Below, one piece after another: positions 1 to 5,293 of a stretch of DNA of 5,958 nucleotides. The notes below the pieces were generated by a model, which was not told the origin of the DNA, made no database searches, and was given only the letters and a program-made list of their open reading frames with translations. Source of the stretch: Betaproteobacteria bacterium (GTDB lineage Bacteria; Pseudomonadota; Gammaproteobacteria; Burkholderiales; Gallionellaceae); assembly GCA_028871775.1 (NCBI GenBank), contig JAGWMH010000120.1, positions 1 through 5,958 of the forward strand, written 5' to 3'. The position numbers were made by a program, and so were the translations under genes. Positions within the stretch are counted from its first letter, which is position 1. Each line of letters begins with the position of its first letter.

Positions 1-719
1 CGGTGATTGACGGCAGTTCGGTGTATGAAACGCGCCTGAATATGGGCGAAAACCTGGCCGACACGATTGCGCGCCTCTGGCCGCAGGCGGACATAGACGT
101 GGTCATCCCCATCCCGGATTCCAGCCGCCCCAGTGCCCTGCAGCTGGCGGTTCGACTGGGTATCCCGTTCCGCGAGGGCTTCGTGAAAAACCGTTACATC
201 GGGCGCACCTTCATCATGCCGGGGCAGGAGATGCGCAAGAAATCGGTGCGCCAGAAACTGAATGCGGTCAACGTGGAATTCAAAAACAAGAACGTGCTGC
301 TGGTGGACGATTCCATCGTGCGCGGCACTACCAGCCGCGAGATCGTGCAGATGGCGCGCGACGCCGGGGCACGCAAGGTTTACTTTGCCTCCGCCGCACC
401 GCCGGTCAAGTTTCCCAACGTGTACGGCATAGACATGCCGTCGCGCCGCGAGCTGATCGCCACCGGGCGCAGCGACGAGGAAATCTGCCGCGAGATCGGC
501 GCGGACAAACTGGTCTATCAGGACCTGAACAGCCTCAAAGCGGCGGTGAGCAGGGCCAACCCGGCCATACAGTATTTTGAGGCATCCTGCTTCGACGGCG
601 ACTACATCACCGGCGACATCACGCCTGAATACCTTGACGAGATAGAGGCGGCGCGCGGAAGCTGCGGCGTCGGCAGAGCCGGCGATGTCAACCAGCTCGA
701 TCTCAACCTGGTGGTCTGA
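1..719 (+). CDS. purF: Amidophosphoribosyltransferase, C-terminal half (5' end outside window)
   Basis: PurF catalyses the first committed step of purine synthesis, using glutamine and PRPP to make 5-phosphoribosylamine in the cytosol. Codons begin at base 3 and 238 residues are visible, a little under half of the usual roughly 505, so the N-terminal glutaminase domain with its catalytic cysteine lies upstream. The visible part is the phosphoribosyltransferase domain. It contains VIDGSSVYETRLNMG at the left edge, IPIPDSSRPSA (about residues 35-45), KNRYIGRTFIMPGQ (62-75) and the PRPP-binding loop VLLVDDSIVRGTTS (98-111, bases 294-335). The C-terminal part has a single cysteine in EASCFDGDY, not the paired cysteines of the Bacillus-type iron-sulfur enzyme, so it resembles the cluster-free E. 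coli type. The GTG at base 3 is an internal valine, not the start. No convincing terminator follows the TGA; the metZ promoter begins six bases after it. Confidence 0.96.
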   Translation, partial: VIDGSSVYETRLNMGENLADTIARLWPQADIDVVIPIPDSSRPSALQLAVRLGIPFREGFVKNRYIGRTFIMPGQEMRKKSVRQKLNAVNVEFKNKNVLLVDDSIVRGTTSREIVQMARDAGARKVYFASAAPPVKFPNVYGIDMPSRRELIATGRSDEEICREIGADKLVYQDLNSLKAAVSRANPAIQYFEASCFDGDYITGDITPEYLDEIEAARGSCGVGRAGDVNQLDLNLVV

Positions 720-725
720 ATAAAG

Positions 726-755
726 TTGACAGCGCCGCGAGGCGGGTGCTACCTT
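726..755 (+). promoter_or_regulatory. Sigma-70 promoter of the metZ leader
   Basis: A perfect -35 hexamer TTGACA (726-731) is followed by an 18-base spacer and TACCTT (750-755). The weak -10 is supported by an extended -10 TG at 747-748. The predicted start, about seven bases further on near 762, is exactly where the SAM-II P1 stem begins, so promoter and aptamer calls support each other. The spacer contains a small GC hairpin (733-744), which may be incidental. Confidence 0.65.
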
Positions 756-761
756 GCAGTC

Positions 762-812
762 TGCGCCGATTTGAGGAACAGCTTGCGGGCGCGTAATAAA
801 TACAGCTAAAGC
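762..812 (+). promoter_or_regulatory. SAM-II riboswitch aptamer upstream of metZ
   Basis: The segment matches the SAM-II (metA/SAM-alpha) H-type pseudoknot. P1 is 762-767 paired with 788-793 (five Watson-Crick pairs plus an outer U-G). The loop starts with the conserved GAUUU (768-772) and ends with CUUGC (782-786). After P1 comes the A-rich stretch UAAUAAAUACA (794-804) and then the conserved GCUAAA (805-810). The second helix forms as 781-786 GCUUGC with 805-812 GCUAAAGC, leaving U807 and A810 unpaired, as in the known SAM-binding core. The position directly upstream of a methionine-synthesis gene fits the known role: binding of S-adenosylmethionine lowers expression. The assignment rests on recalled consensus and manual pairing; a covariance-model search was not possible here. 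Confidence 0.85.
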
Positions 813-831
813 GCGGGAAACCCGGTTTAGC
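805..831 (+). promoter_or_regulatory. Predicted antiterminator hairpin of the metZ leader
   Basis: GCTAAA (805-810) pairs perfectly with TTTAGC (826-831), and inside it CGGG (814-817) pairs with CCCG (821-824) around an AAA loop. The left arm is the SAM-II core and the right arm is the 5' side of the terminator, so this hairpin excludes both. It is the natural SAM-free conformation. The pairing is seen in the sequence; the function is inferred. Confidence 0.6.
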
Positions 832-849
832 GCAAGCTATCCGGGTTTT
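821..849 (+). terminator. Conditional intrinsic terminator in the metZ leader
   Basis: CCCGG (821-825) pairs with CCGGG (841-845); after a small internal loop TAGC (828-831) pairs with GCTA (836-839), closed by a GCAA tetraloop. TTTT follows at 846-849, then GTACTTT, so the U tract is short and interrupted. It lies only 19 bases before the metZ start codon, between the aptamer and the ribosome binding site. Premature termination when SAM is bound is the simplest reading; an effect on translation initiation is also possible. Confidence 0.6.
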
Positions 850-856
850 GTACTTT

Positions 857-862
857 AAGGGG
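857..862 (+). promoter_or_regulatory. Ribosome binding site fixing the metZ start
   Basis: AAGGGG ends six bases before the ATG at 869. It rules out the in-frame upstream TTG at 848, which lies inside the terminator U tract. Confidence 0.75.
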
Positions 863-868
863 CAATGC

Positions 869-2044
869 ATGTCGGAATCATTCTATCAACCGGAAACACT
901 GGCCGTGCGCGCAGGCGCGGTGCATAGCCAGTTCGGCGAAAACAGCGAGGCGCTGTTCCTGACTTCGAGCTTTACGTTCGAGAGTGCCGCGCAGGCCGCC
1001 GCGCGCTTCATCGGCGAAGAGCCGGGCAATATCTACTCGCGCTTCACCAATCCCACCGTCACCATGTTCGAGGAACGCCTGGCTGCCCTGGAAGGCGCGG
1101 AACAGTGCGTGGCGACGGCTTCCGGCATGTCGGCGATACTGGCCTGCTGCATGGGGCTGCTGAAAAGCGGCGACCACATCGTCGCCTCGCGCAGCATCTT
1201 CGGCGCGACGGTGAATCTGTTCGGCGGCATCCTGAAAAAATTCGGCGTGGAAACCAGCTTCGTCTCCGCCACCGATGCCGGCGAGTGGAGCGCAGCCGTG
1301 CGCCCGCAAACAAAATTATTCTTTCTGGAAACACCGTCCAATCCGTTGACCGAAGTTTCGGACATCGCGGCGATTGCTCTCGTCGCGAAAAAATGCGGCG
1401 CGTGGCTGGCGGTGGACAACTGCTTCTGCACGCCCATCCTGCAACGCCCGCTGGAGCTGGGCGCGGACATCGTGATCCACTCCGCCACCAAGTATCTCGA
1501 TGGGCAGGGGAGGGTGCTCGGCGGCGCGGTGCTGGGCAGCAGGAAGTTGATGGAGGGCGTTTATGGTTTCCTGCGCACGGCGGGGCCGACCATGAGCGCG
1601 TTCAACGCCTGGATTTTTTTGAAAGGCCTGGAGACGCTGAAAATACGCATGGATGCACACAGCGCCAATGCGCTGCAACTGGCACGCTGGCTGGAGGCGC
1701 AGCCGAACGTGGGGCGCGTGTATTACCCCGGCCTGCCGTCGCACCCGCAGTATCAACTGGCAATGCAGCAGCAAAAGAGCGGTGGCGGCATCGTGTCGTT
1801 CGAAGTGAAGGGCGGCAGGGAAGCAGCTTGGCGCGTGGTGGACAGCACGCAACTGGTTTCCATCACCGCCAACCTGGGCGACACCAAGACCACGCTCACC
1901 CATCCGGCCACCACCACCCATGTGCGTATCACGCCGGAAGCACGCGCGGCAGCTGGCATCACCGAAGGCCTGCTGCGCATCGCCGTGGGACTGGAAGCGG
2001 TGTGCGACATTCAGAATGACTTGACGCGCGGGTTAAACAAATAA
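869..2044 (+). CDS. metZ: O-succinylhomoserine sulfhydrylase
   Basis: This PLP enzyme of the Cys/Met-metabolism (trans-sulfuration) family condenses O-succinylhomoserine with sulfide to give homocysteine, the direct route into methionine. It has 391 residues, close to the usual 390-405. Family landmarks in order: YSRFTNPT (56-63; Tyr and Arg reach the PLP phosphate of the neighbouring subunit), ASGMSA (84-89), SIFGAT (109-114) with Phe111 where cystathionine synthases have Tyr (typical of MetZ), AVDN with Asp183 for the pyridine nitrogen, and SATKYLDGQGRVLGG with the Schiff-base Lys208. The C-terminal SITANLGDTKTTLTHPATTTH and RIAVGLE are standard. MetZ is preferred over MetB or MetY because of the SxFGxT motif and the similarity to Pseudomonas MetZ; exact acyl-substrate preference cannot be read from sequence. 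The start is fixed by AAGGGG at 857-862. The gene sits behind a SAM-II riboswitch. Confidence 0.93.
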   Translation: MSESFYQPETLAVRAGAVHSQFGENSEALFLTSSFTFESAAQAAARFIGEEPGNIYSRFTNPTVTMFEERLAALEGAEQCVATASGMSAILACCMGLLKSGDHIVASRSIFGATVNLFGGILKKFGVETSFVSATDAGEWSAAVRPQTKLFFLETPSNPLTEVSDIAAIALVAKKCGAWLAVDNCFCTPILQRPLELGADIVIHSATKYLDGQGRVLGGAVLGSRKLMEGVYGFLRTAGPTMSAFNAWIFLKGLETLKIRMDAHSANALQLARWLEAQPNVGRVYYPGLPSHPQYQLAMQQQKSGGGIVSFEVKGGREAAWRVVDSTQLVSITANLGDTKTTLTHPATTTHVRITPEARAAAGITEGLLRIAVGLEAVCDIQNDLTRGLNK

Positions 2045-2045
2045 C

Positions 2046-2104
2046 TGTAGGGGCGCGATTTATCGTGCCCTTTTGAGTTGGGCGCAATAAATTGCACCCC
2101 TACG
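2046..2104. repeat. Long imperfect palindrome, REP/MITE-like
   Basis: The arms 2047-2070 and 2080-2103 are 24 bases each and flank a 9-base loop (TTTTGAGTT). In the + strand RNA, 20 positions pair as Watson-Crick and two as G-U; the other two are C-A. The arms begin and end with GTAGGGG and CCCCTAC around an AT-rich core. Elements of this form are scattered through many bacterial genomes as non-autonomous repeats. It starts one base after the metZ stop codon and ends nine bases before the pncC ATG, so it fills the gap; it could protect the metZ 3' end or stop transcription, but there is no T run after it. Confidence 0.75.
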
Positions 2105-2112
2105 ATACGGAT

Positions 2113-2610
2113 ATGGCGATGGATATTTTGGCTGCTCAAGTCGGTGGCTTGCTCAAGGCGCAAGGTTTGATGCTGGCGACGGCGGAGTCCTGCACCGGAG
2201 GCGGTGTGGCGCAGGCCATTACCGATGTGGCGGGCAGCTCGGCATGGTTTGAGCGCGGCTTTATCGCCTATTCCAACCAGGCCAAACAGCAGATGCTGGG
2301 GGTGAGTGAAGCGACGCTTAACCAGCACGGTGCGGTGTCTGAGGCGACGGTGCGCGAGATGGCGGCGGGCGCCTTGCAGCGCAGCGGCGCGCATGTGGCG
2401 CTGGCGGTGAGCGGCATCGCCGGGCCGGATGGCGGTACGCCGGACAAACCGGTCGGCACGGTATGGTTCGCGTGGGGGATCAAACACGGCGCGATTCATG
2501 CGCAACGGCGCCAGATTAAGGGAAACCGTGACGAGGTGCGCGCCCAGTCGGTGCATATTGCGTTGCAGGGGGTGCTGGACTTGCTGGAAAGCCGCACGGA
2601 AACGGCTTAA
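2113..2610 (+). CDS. pncC: Nicotinamide-nucleotide amidohydrolase (CinA C-terminal domain family)
   Basis: PncC deamidates NMN to nicotinic acid mononucleotide, recycling the NMN released by NAD-dependent DNA ligase. The product has 165 residues, the same length as E. coli PncC (YgaD), and consists only of the CinA C-terminal domain without the N-terminal MoCF-like domain. Visible family motifs are ATAESCTGG (22-30), ITDVAGSSAWFERGF (36-50), the SNQAK region, HGAVSE, and VSGIAGPDGG (99-108) followed by KPVGTVWFAW. The start is uncertain: ATG at 2113 (MAMDIL) and ATG at 2119 (MDILAAQ) are both possible and neither has a good Shine-Dalgarno. TTG at 2092 is inside the palindromic repeat and is unlikely. 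In E. coli the gene also sits just upstream of recA, which supports the identification. Confidence 0.92.
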   Translation: MAMDILAAQVGGLLKAQGLMLATAESCTGGGVAQAITDVAGSSAWFERGFIAYSNQAKQQMLGVSEATLNQHGAVSEATVREMAAGALQRSGAHVALAVSGIAGPDGGTPDKPVGTVWFAWGIKHGAIHAQRRQIKGNRDEVRAQSVHIALQGVLDLLESRTETA

Positions 2611-2620
2611 AAATCATTAA

Positions 2621-2634
2621 AGAACGAACGTTCT
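2621..2634. promoter_or_regulatory. Possible LexA operator of recA, GAAC-N4-GTTC type
   Basis: AGAAC (2621-2625) and GTTCT (2630-2634) form a perfect inverted repeat around GAAC. It abuts the -35 region of the recA promoter, the usual place for an SOS operator. The form is that of the Bacillus DinR/LexA box, not the CTGT-N8-ACAG site of E. coli and most betaproteobacteria, which I do not find here. The centre also contains the overlapping palindrome GAACGTTC (2626-2633 is CG-shifted: GAAC 2626-2629, GTTC 2630-2633), so the exact dyad is ambiguous. Confidence 0.5.
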
Positions 2635-2662
2635 GTACAAGTGCGAATTGATATGCCACAAT
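2634..2662 (+). promoter_or_regulatory. recA promoter
   Basis: TGTACA (2634-2639, four of six matches to TTGACA), a 17-base spacer and CACAAT (2657-2662, four of six), with an extended -10 TG at 2654-2655. The predicted start is near 2669, giving a leader of about 20 bases. The -35 touches the GAAC-N4-GTTC dyad, so a repressor bound there would block it. Confidence 0.5.
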
Positions 2663-2690
2663 CCTGCATCATTTTTGAAAGGGGATCGAA

Positions 2691-3773
2691 ATGGACGACA
2701 ACAAAACCAAGGCACTTGCGGCGGCGCTGAGCCAGATTGAAAAACAGTTCGGCAAGGGCTCCATCATGCGCCTGGGCGAGCACGAAGTGGCGCGCGACAT
2801 CCAGGTGGTGTCCACCGGCTCGCTGGGGCTGGACATTGCCTTGGGCGTGGGCGGCCTGCCGCGCGGCCGGGTGATCGAAATCTACGGCCCGGAATCATCC
2901 GGCAAGACCACGCTGACTTTGCAGGTGATCGCCGAGATGCAGAAACTGGGCGGCACGGCGGCCTTCATTGACGCAGAGCACGCGCTTGATCCGCAGTACG
3001 CGCAGAAACTTGGCGTAAAGGTCGAGGATTTGCTGATTTCGCAGCCGGACAACGGCGAACAGGCGCTGGAGATCGCCGATATGCTGGTGCGTTCCGGTTC
3101 GGTGGACGTGGTGGTGGTGGACTCGGTGGCCGCGCTCACGCCCAAGGCCGAGATCGAGGGCGAGATGGGCGAGCCGCAGATGGGCCTGCAGGCGCGCCTG
3201 ATGTCGCAGGCGCTGAGGAAACTCACCGCCAACATCAAGCGCACCAACACCATGGTGATTTTCATCAACCAGATCCGCATGAAGATCGGCGTGATGTTCG
3301 GCAACCCGGAAACCACCACCGGCGGCAATGCACTCAAGTTCTACGCCTCGGTGCGCCTCGATATCCGCCGCACCGGCGCGATCAAGAAGGGCGACGAGGT
3401 GATCGGCAACGAGACGCGCGTCAAGGTGGTGAAAAACAAGGTGGCGCCGCCGTTCCGCGAGGCGATGTTCGACATTCTGTACGGCGAAGGCATCTCGCGC
3501 GAAGGCGAAGTCATCGAGTTGGGTGTGCAGCACAAGCTGCTGGAGAAATCCGGCGCCTGGTACGCCTACAAGGGCGAAAAAATCGGCCAAGGCAAGGACA
3601 ACGCACGCGAGTATTTGTGCGAACATCCTGAGGTCGCCCTTGAGATTGAAAACAAGGTGCGCGCAGCTCTCGGCGTAACACTGCTTGACGCTGGCGAGAA
3701 AGCCGGTGGAAAAGCCGGTGCGAAAGCATCCGAGAAACTCTTGGCCGGGCACCCGAGTGAGAAAAAAGCATGA
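2691..3773 (+). CDS. recA: Recombinase RecA
   Basis: RecA forms ATP-dependent filaments on single-stranded DNA, drives homologous pairing and strand exchange, and triggers LexA self-cleavage in the SOS response. The product has 360 residues, slightly longer than E. coli RecA (353), with identical core numbering. The Walker A motif is GPESSGKT (66-73), catalytic Glu96 lies in DAEHALD, the Walker B strand is [12 protein letters not shown], and [12 protein letters not shown] starts at Asn193 and runs into loop L2 (GNPETTTGG). The start is firm: AAAGGGG at 2678-2684 lies six bases before the ATG. The C-terminal tail is unusual: instead of the acidic end of E. coli RecA it carries a Lys/Ala/Gly-rich stretch (336-349) encoded by a 12-base repeat and ends in EKKA. 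The last codons overlap the start of recX. Confidence 0.98.
   Translation: MDDNKTKALAAALSQIEKQFGKGSIMRLGEHEVARDIQVVSTGSLGLDIALGVGGLPRGRVIEIYGPESSGKTTLTLQVIAEMQKLGGTAAFIDAEHALDPQYAQKLGVKVEDLLISQPDNGEQALEIADMLVRSGSVDVVVVDSVAALTPKAEIEGEMGEPQMGLQARLMSQALRKLTANIKRTNTMVIFINQIRMKIGVMFGNPETTTGGNALKFYASVRLDIRRTGAIKKGDEVIGNETRVKVVKNKVAPPFREAMFDILYGEGISREGEVIELGVQHKLLEKSGAWYAYKGEKIGQGKDNAREYLCEHPEVALEIENKVRAALGVTLLDAGEKAGGKAGAKASEKLLAGHPSEKKA
3699..3732 (+). repeat. 12-base imperfect tandem repeat in the recA 3' end
   Basis: AAAGCCGGTG occurs at 3699-3708 and 3711-3720, and the related AAAGCATCCG at 3723-3732, all at a 12-base period. It encodes the tetrapeptide series K-A-G-x in the RecA tail (residues 337-348). 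In the recX frame each of the first two copies ends in a possible GTG start codon. Confidence 0.6.
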
Positions 3774-4236
3774 TGTAACCTTACGCACGCGTGCTCTGCA
3801 ATACCTGGCACGCCGCGAATATAGCCGTGCCGAACTGCGCAGCAAGCTGTTGCCGCATGTGCTGGCGGATGAAAGTTGCGGGCAGTCACCGCCGGTAAAT
3901 CTGGACGCGCTGCTGGATGACCTGACCGCGCGCGGCTGGCTGTCCGATGCACGCGCCGCCACGCAACTGGTACACGCCAGACGCAGCCGTTTCGGCACGC
4001 AACGCATCACTCATGAATTGCGGCAAAAAGGCATCGCAGAAGAATTGATCAGCGCCGCACTGCCGGAATTAAAAGAAACCGAACTGGAAGCGGCGCGCGA
4101 AGTGTGGCAAAGGAAATTCGGCACTGCGCCGCAAGATGCCAAGGAAAAAGCCAAGCAGATGCGTTTCCTGCAATCGCGCGGCTTTGCGTTGAATGTGATT
4201 TTTAAGGTGCTGCGACTGGAGGAAGCGGGAGATTGA
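3757..4236 (+). CDS. recX: Regulatory protein RecX
   Basis: RecX binds RecA filaments, limits their extension and inhibits RecA ATPase and coprotease activity. From GTG at 3757 it has 159 residues, close to E. coli RecX (166), and is a small alpha-helical protein with recognisable family segments: [19 protein letters not shown] near the N-terminus, [17 protein letters not shown] in the middle, [16 protein letters not shown], and [13 protein letters not shown] near the end. Its position directly after recA is strong support. No ATG is available in this frame; candidates are GTG 3757 (17-base overlap with recA), GTG 3718 (preceded by GGAAAAG at a reasonable distance), GTG 3706 and TTG 3685. I chose 3757 because the family similarity begins there and the overlap is shortest; either choice implies translational coupling to recA. 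Confidence 0.9.
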   Translation: MRKKHDVTLRTRALQYLARREYSRAELRSKLLPHVLADESCGQSPPVNLDALLDDLTARGWLSDARAATQLVHARRSRFGTQRITHELRQKGIAEELISAALPELKETELEAAREVWQRKFGTAPQDAKEKAKQMRFLQSRGFALNVIFKVLRLEEAGD

Positions 4237-4305
4237 CGACGCAGGTTACATTTGCGTCATCAAGGCTGCACGTTTTCCTTCTTCTCCGATGAGAGTAATC
4301 CATAG

Positions 4306-4386
4306 AGAGCTTACACCACATACTTCGCGATCTTCCACAACCCGCAACGCAATGAGGCACGCCTCGACCAACTGTCACCCGTTGCC
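4306..4386 (+). pseudogene. Relic of an IS3-type transposase C-terminus
   Basis: The frame starting after TAG at 4303 reads RAYTTYFAIFHNPQR and then NEARLDQLSPVA. This parallels the C-terminal end of IS3-family OrfB integrases, where YIExFYNxxRRHSxLGYLSP is typical: the Y-F..F-N, R..RL..LSP spacing is kept, while the HS-LGY part has diverged. Nothing recognisable of the DDE catalytic domain lies upstream, where recX ends 69 bases before. It is best read as an old IS fragment; the match is short and chance similarity cannot be excluded. Confidence 0.45.
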
Positions 4387-4554
4387 TGCACGCAACAGTC
4401 AACCGGCCGCTTAACCTGCTTACACCACTTCATCCGTACCGATAACCGCTGGTTAATGGTAAGCAAGTGGCTGGTTACGCAGCGGTGCATAGAAATTTCC
4501 TGCTTGCATATCAAGTCACTGAAAAAATCCGTATCCGTTAAGCGCGCCTTAAGA

Positions 4555-4583
4555 TTGATTGCGTATCGTGCAACTGTGATTAT
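4555..4583 (+). promoter_or_regulatory. Candidate promoter of the cytochrome b561 gene
   Basis: TTGATT (4555-4560, four of six), a 17-base spacer, and GATTAT (4578-4583, four of six) with an extended -10 TG at 4575-4576. Transcription would start near 4590, leaving a leader of about 120 bases before the gene. Confidence 0.4.
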
Positions 4584-4588
4584 TCACA
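4575..4588. promoter_or_regulatory. Palindrome over the -10 region, possible operator
   Basis: TGTGA and TCACA are perfect inverted half-sites separated by TTAT. They cover the -10 of the candidate promoter, a position typical of repressors. The half-sites resemble those of CRP/FNR-family proteins, but the 4-base spacer is shorter than the N6 of a CRP site, so the binding protein is unknown. Confidence 0.3.
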
Positions 4589-4616
4589 ACAGGAAATGGT
4601 CATGCAGAGTGGACAG

Positions 4617-4651
4617 AACAAAGTTGTCGCGGCAAGCAAGGCCACTTTGTT
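4617..4651 (+). other. Leader hairpin upstream of the cytochrome b561 gene
   Basis: AACAAAGT (4617-4624) pairs perfectly with ACTTTGTT (4644-4651); inside, GGC (4631-4633) pairs with GCC (4641-4643), with six unpaired bases on the 5' side. ATTTGT follows, so it is not a clear terminator. It would lie in the leader of the cytochrome transcript. Confidence 0.35.
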
Positions 4652-4701
4652 ATTTGTACGCTCCGCCATGCCTGATGTTGGTTTGCTACGGAGCATATTT
4701 T

Positions 4702-4707
4702 AAGGAG
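4702..4707 (+). promoter_or_regulatory. Ribosome binding site of the cytochrome b561 gene
   Basis: AAGGAG lies four bases before the ATG at 4712 and seven before the ATG at 4715. The spacing slightly favours the second ATG; the proteins differ by one methionine. Confidence 0.7.
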
Positions 4708-4711
4708 AGCA

Positions 4712-5293
4712 ATGATGAGTTGGAAAAACACCGAACACCGATACGGACCTTTGGCCATTGGCCTGCACTGGCTAATGTTGATTTTACTGGTTGCCGTATA
4801 TGCATCCATCGAACTGCGCGAGTTTTTCCCCAAGGGGAGCGATCCTCGCACGGCGCTGAAGACACTACACTTCATGCTTGGCCTATCCGTTCTTGGCCTT
4901 GCCTTGTTGCGCTTGGGAGTGCGCCTGTCCGGGCCAACCCCGCGCATTGTGCCGGAGCCGGGAAGTTGGCAGAGGCTTTCAGCCAAATTCATGCACATCG
5001 CGCTCTACGTGCTGATGATCGGCATGCCATTGCTGGGGTGGCTCACGCTCAGCGCAGCCGGGAATCCGATTCCATTCTTTGGCCTGCAACTGCCGGCATT
5101 AATCGGCGAAAACAAGGACCTTGCGAAGCAGATTGAGGAGATACATGGAATCATCGGGACTGCGGGTTATTTTCTCATCGGCCTGCACGCTGCGGCTGCA
5201 TTGTTTCATCACTACATCAAGCGCGATAACACGCTCAGCCGCATGCTTCCCCGCCGGGATCGGGCGCAGGTATTGAACGCGGTTCAAGCTTAG
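4712..5293 (+). CDS. cybB: Cytochrome b561 of CybB type (di-haem membrane protein)
   Basis: The 193-residue product is a four-helix inner-membrane cytochrome b resembling E. coli CybB along its whole length. Hydrophobic helices lie at about 14-32, 52-72, 93-114 and 145-167. The likely haem ligands are His19 (GLHW), His53 (TLHF), His145 (EIHG) and His159 (IGLHAAAALFHHY), matching in position the four CybB histidines. HHYIKRDNTLSRMLPRR at the C-terminus is also close to E. coli. E. coli CybB transfers electrons from superoxide to ubiquinone, so a role in periplasmic superoxide scavenging or quinone-linked electron transfer is likely, but that is inferred from homology. It appears monocistronic, with its own candidate promoter and ribosome binding site. 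The start could equally be ATG 4715. Confidence 0.88.
   Translation: MMSWKNTEHRYGPLAIGLHWLMLILLVAVYASIELREFFPKGSDPRTALKTLHFMLGLSVLGLALLRLGVRLSGPTPRIVPEPGSWQRLSAKFMHIALYVLMIGMPLLGWLTLSAAGNPIPFFGLQLPALIGENKDLAKQIEEIHGIIGTAGYFLIGLHAAAALFHHYIKRDNTLSRMLPRRDRAQVLNAVQA

Larger units (their letters stand above)
4237..4711. other. Long gap between recX and the cytochrome b561 gene
   Basis: About 475 bases with visibly lower G+C than the flanking genes and no convincing intact gene. It contains an imperfect hairpin at the recX stop (4233-4243 with 4253-4263, one mismatch, no T run directly after it), a short transposase relic (4306-4386), the hairpin TAACC-GCT-GGTTA (4443-4455), a candidate promoter (4555-4583) and a leader hairpin (4617-4651). 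One forward frame is open from 4306 through the gap and into the cytochrome gene in a different frame, but beyond about 4386 it resembles no protein I know. Confidence 0.7.

Noticed and set aside
731..750. GC-rich hairpin after purF as a purF terminator
   Set aside because: The stem is short, no T run follows, and it lies within the spacer of the metZ promoter.
848..868. Upstream TTG start for metZ adding seven residues
   Set aside because: It lies in the terminator U tract with no ribosome binding site; AAGGGG at 857-862 serves the ATG at 869 and MetZ similarity starts there.
2092..2112. TTG start for pncC at 2092
   Set aside because: The codons lie in the palindrome's right arm; starting at 2113 gives the same length as E. 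coli PncC.
2611..2690. E. coli-type LexA box CTGT-N8-ACAG upstream of recA
   Set aside because: CTGT occurs at 2633-2636 but there is no ACAG at the required distance.
2895..4010. 371-codon open frame on the minus strand opposite recA and recX
   Set aside because: It is the complement of two certain genes, is rich in His/Arg/Leu as expected of an antisense shadow of high-G+C coding sequence, and shows no family motifs.
4233..4263. Hairpin at the recX stop codon as a terminator
   Set aside because: An 11-base stem with one mismatch is present, but the next T run (TTTT near 4273) is about ten bases past the stem, too far for a standard intrinsic terminator.
4575..4588. CRP binding site upstream of the cytochrome gene
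   Set aside because: The half-sites TGTGA and TCACA are separated by four bases instead of six.
4456..5136. 226-codon forward open frame spanning the gap and the cytochrome gene
   Set aside because: Its second half is an out-of-frame reading of the certain cytochrome b561 gene; the first half has no ribosome binding site and no recognisable family.
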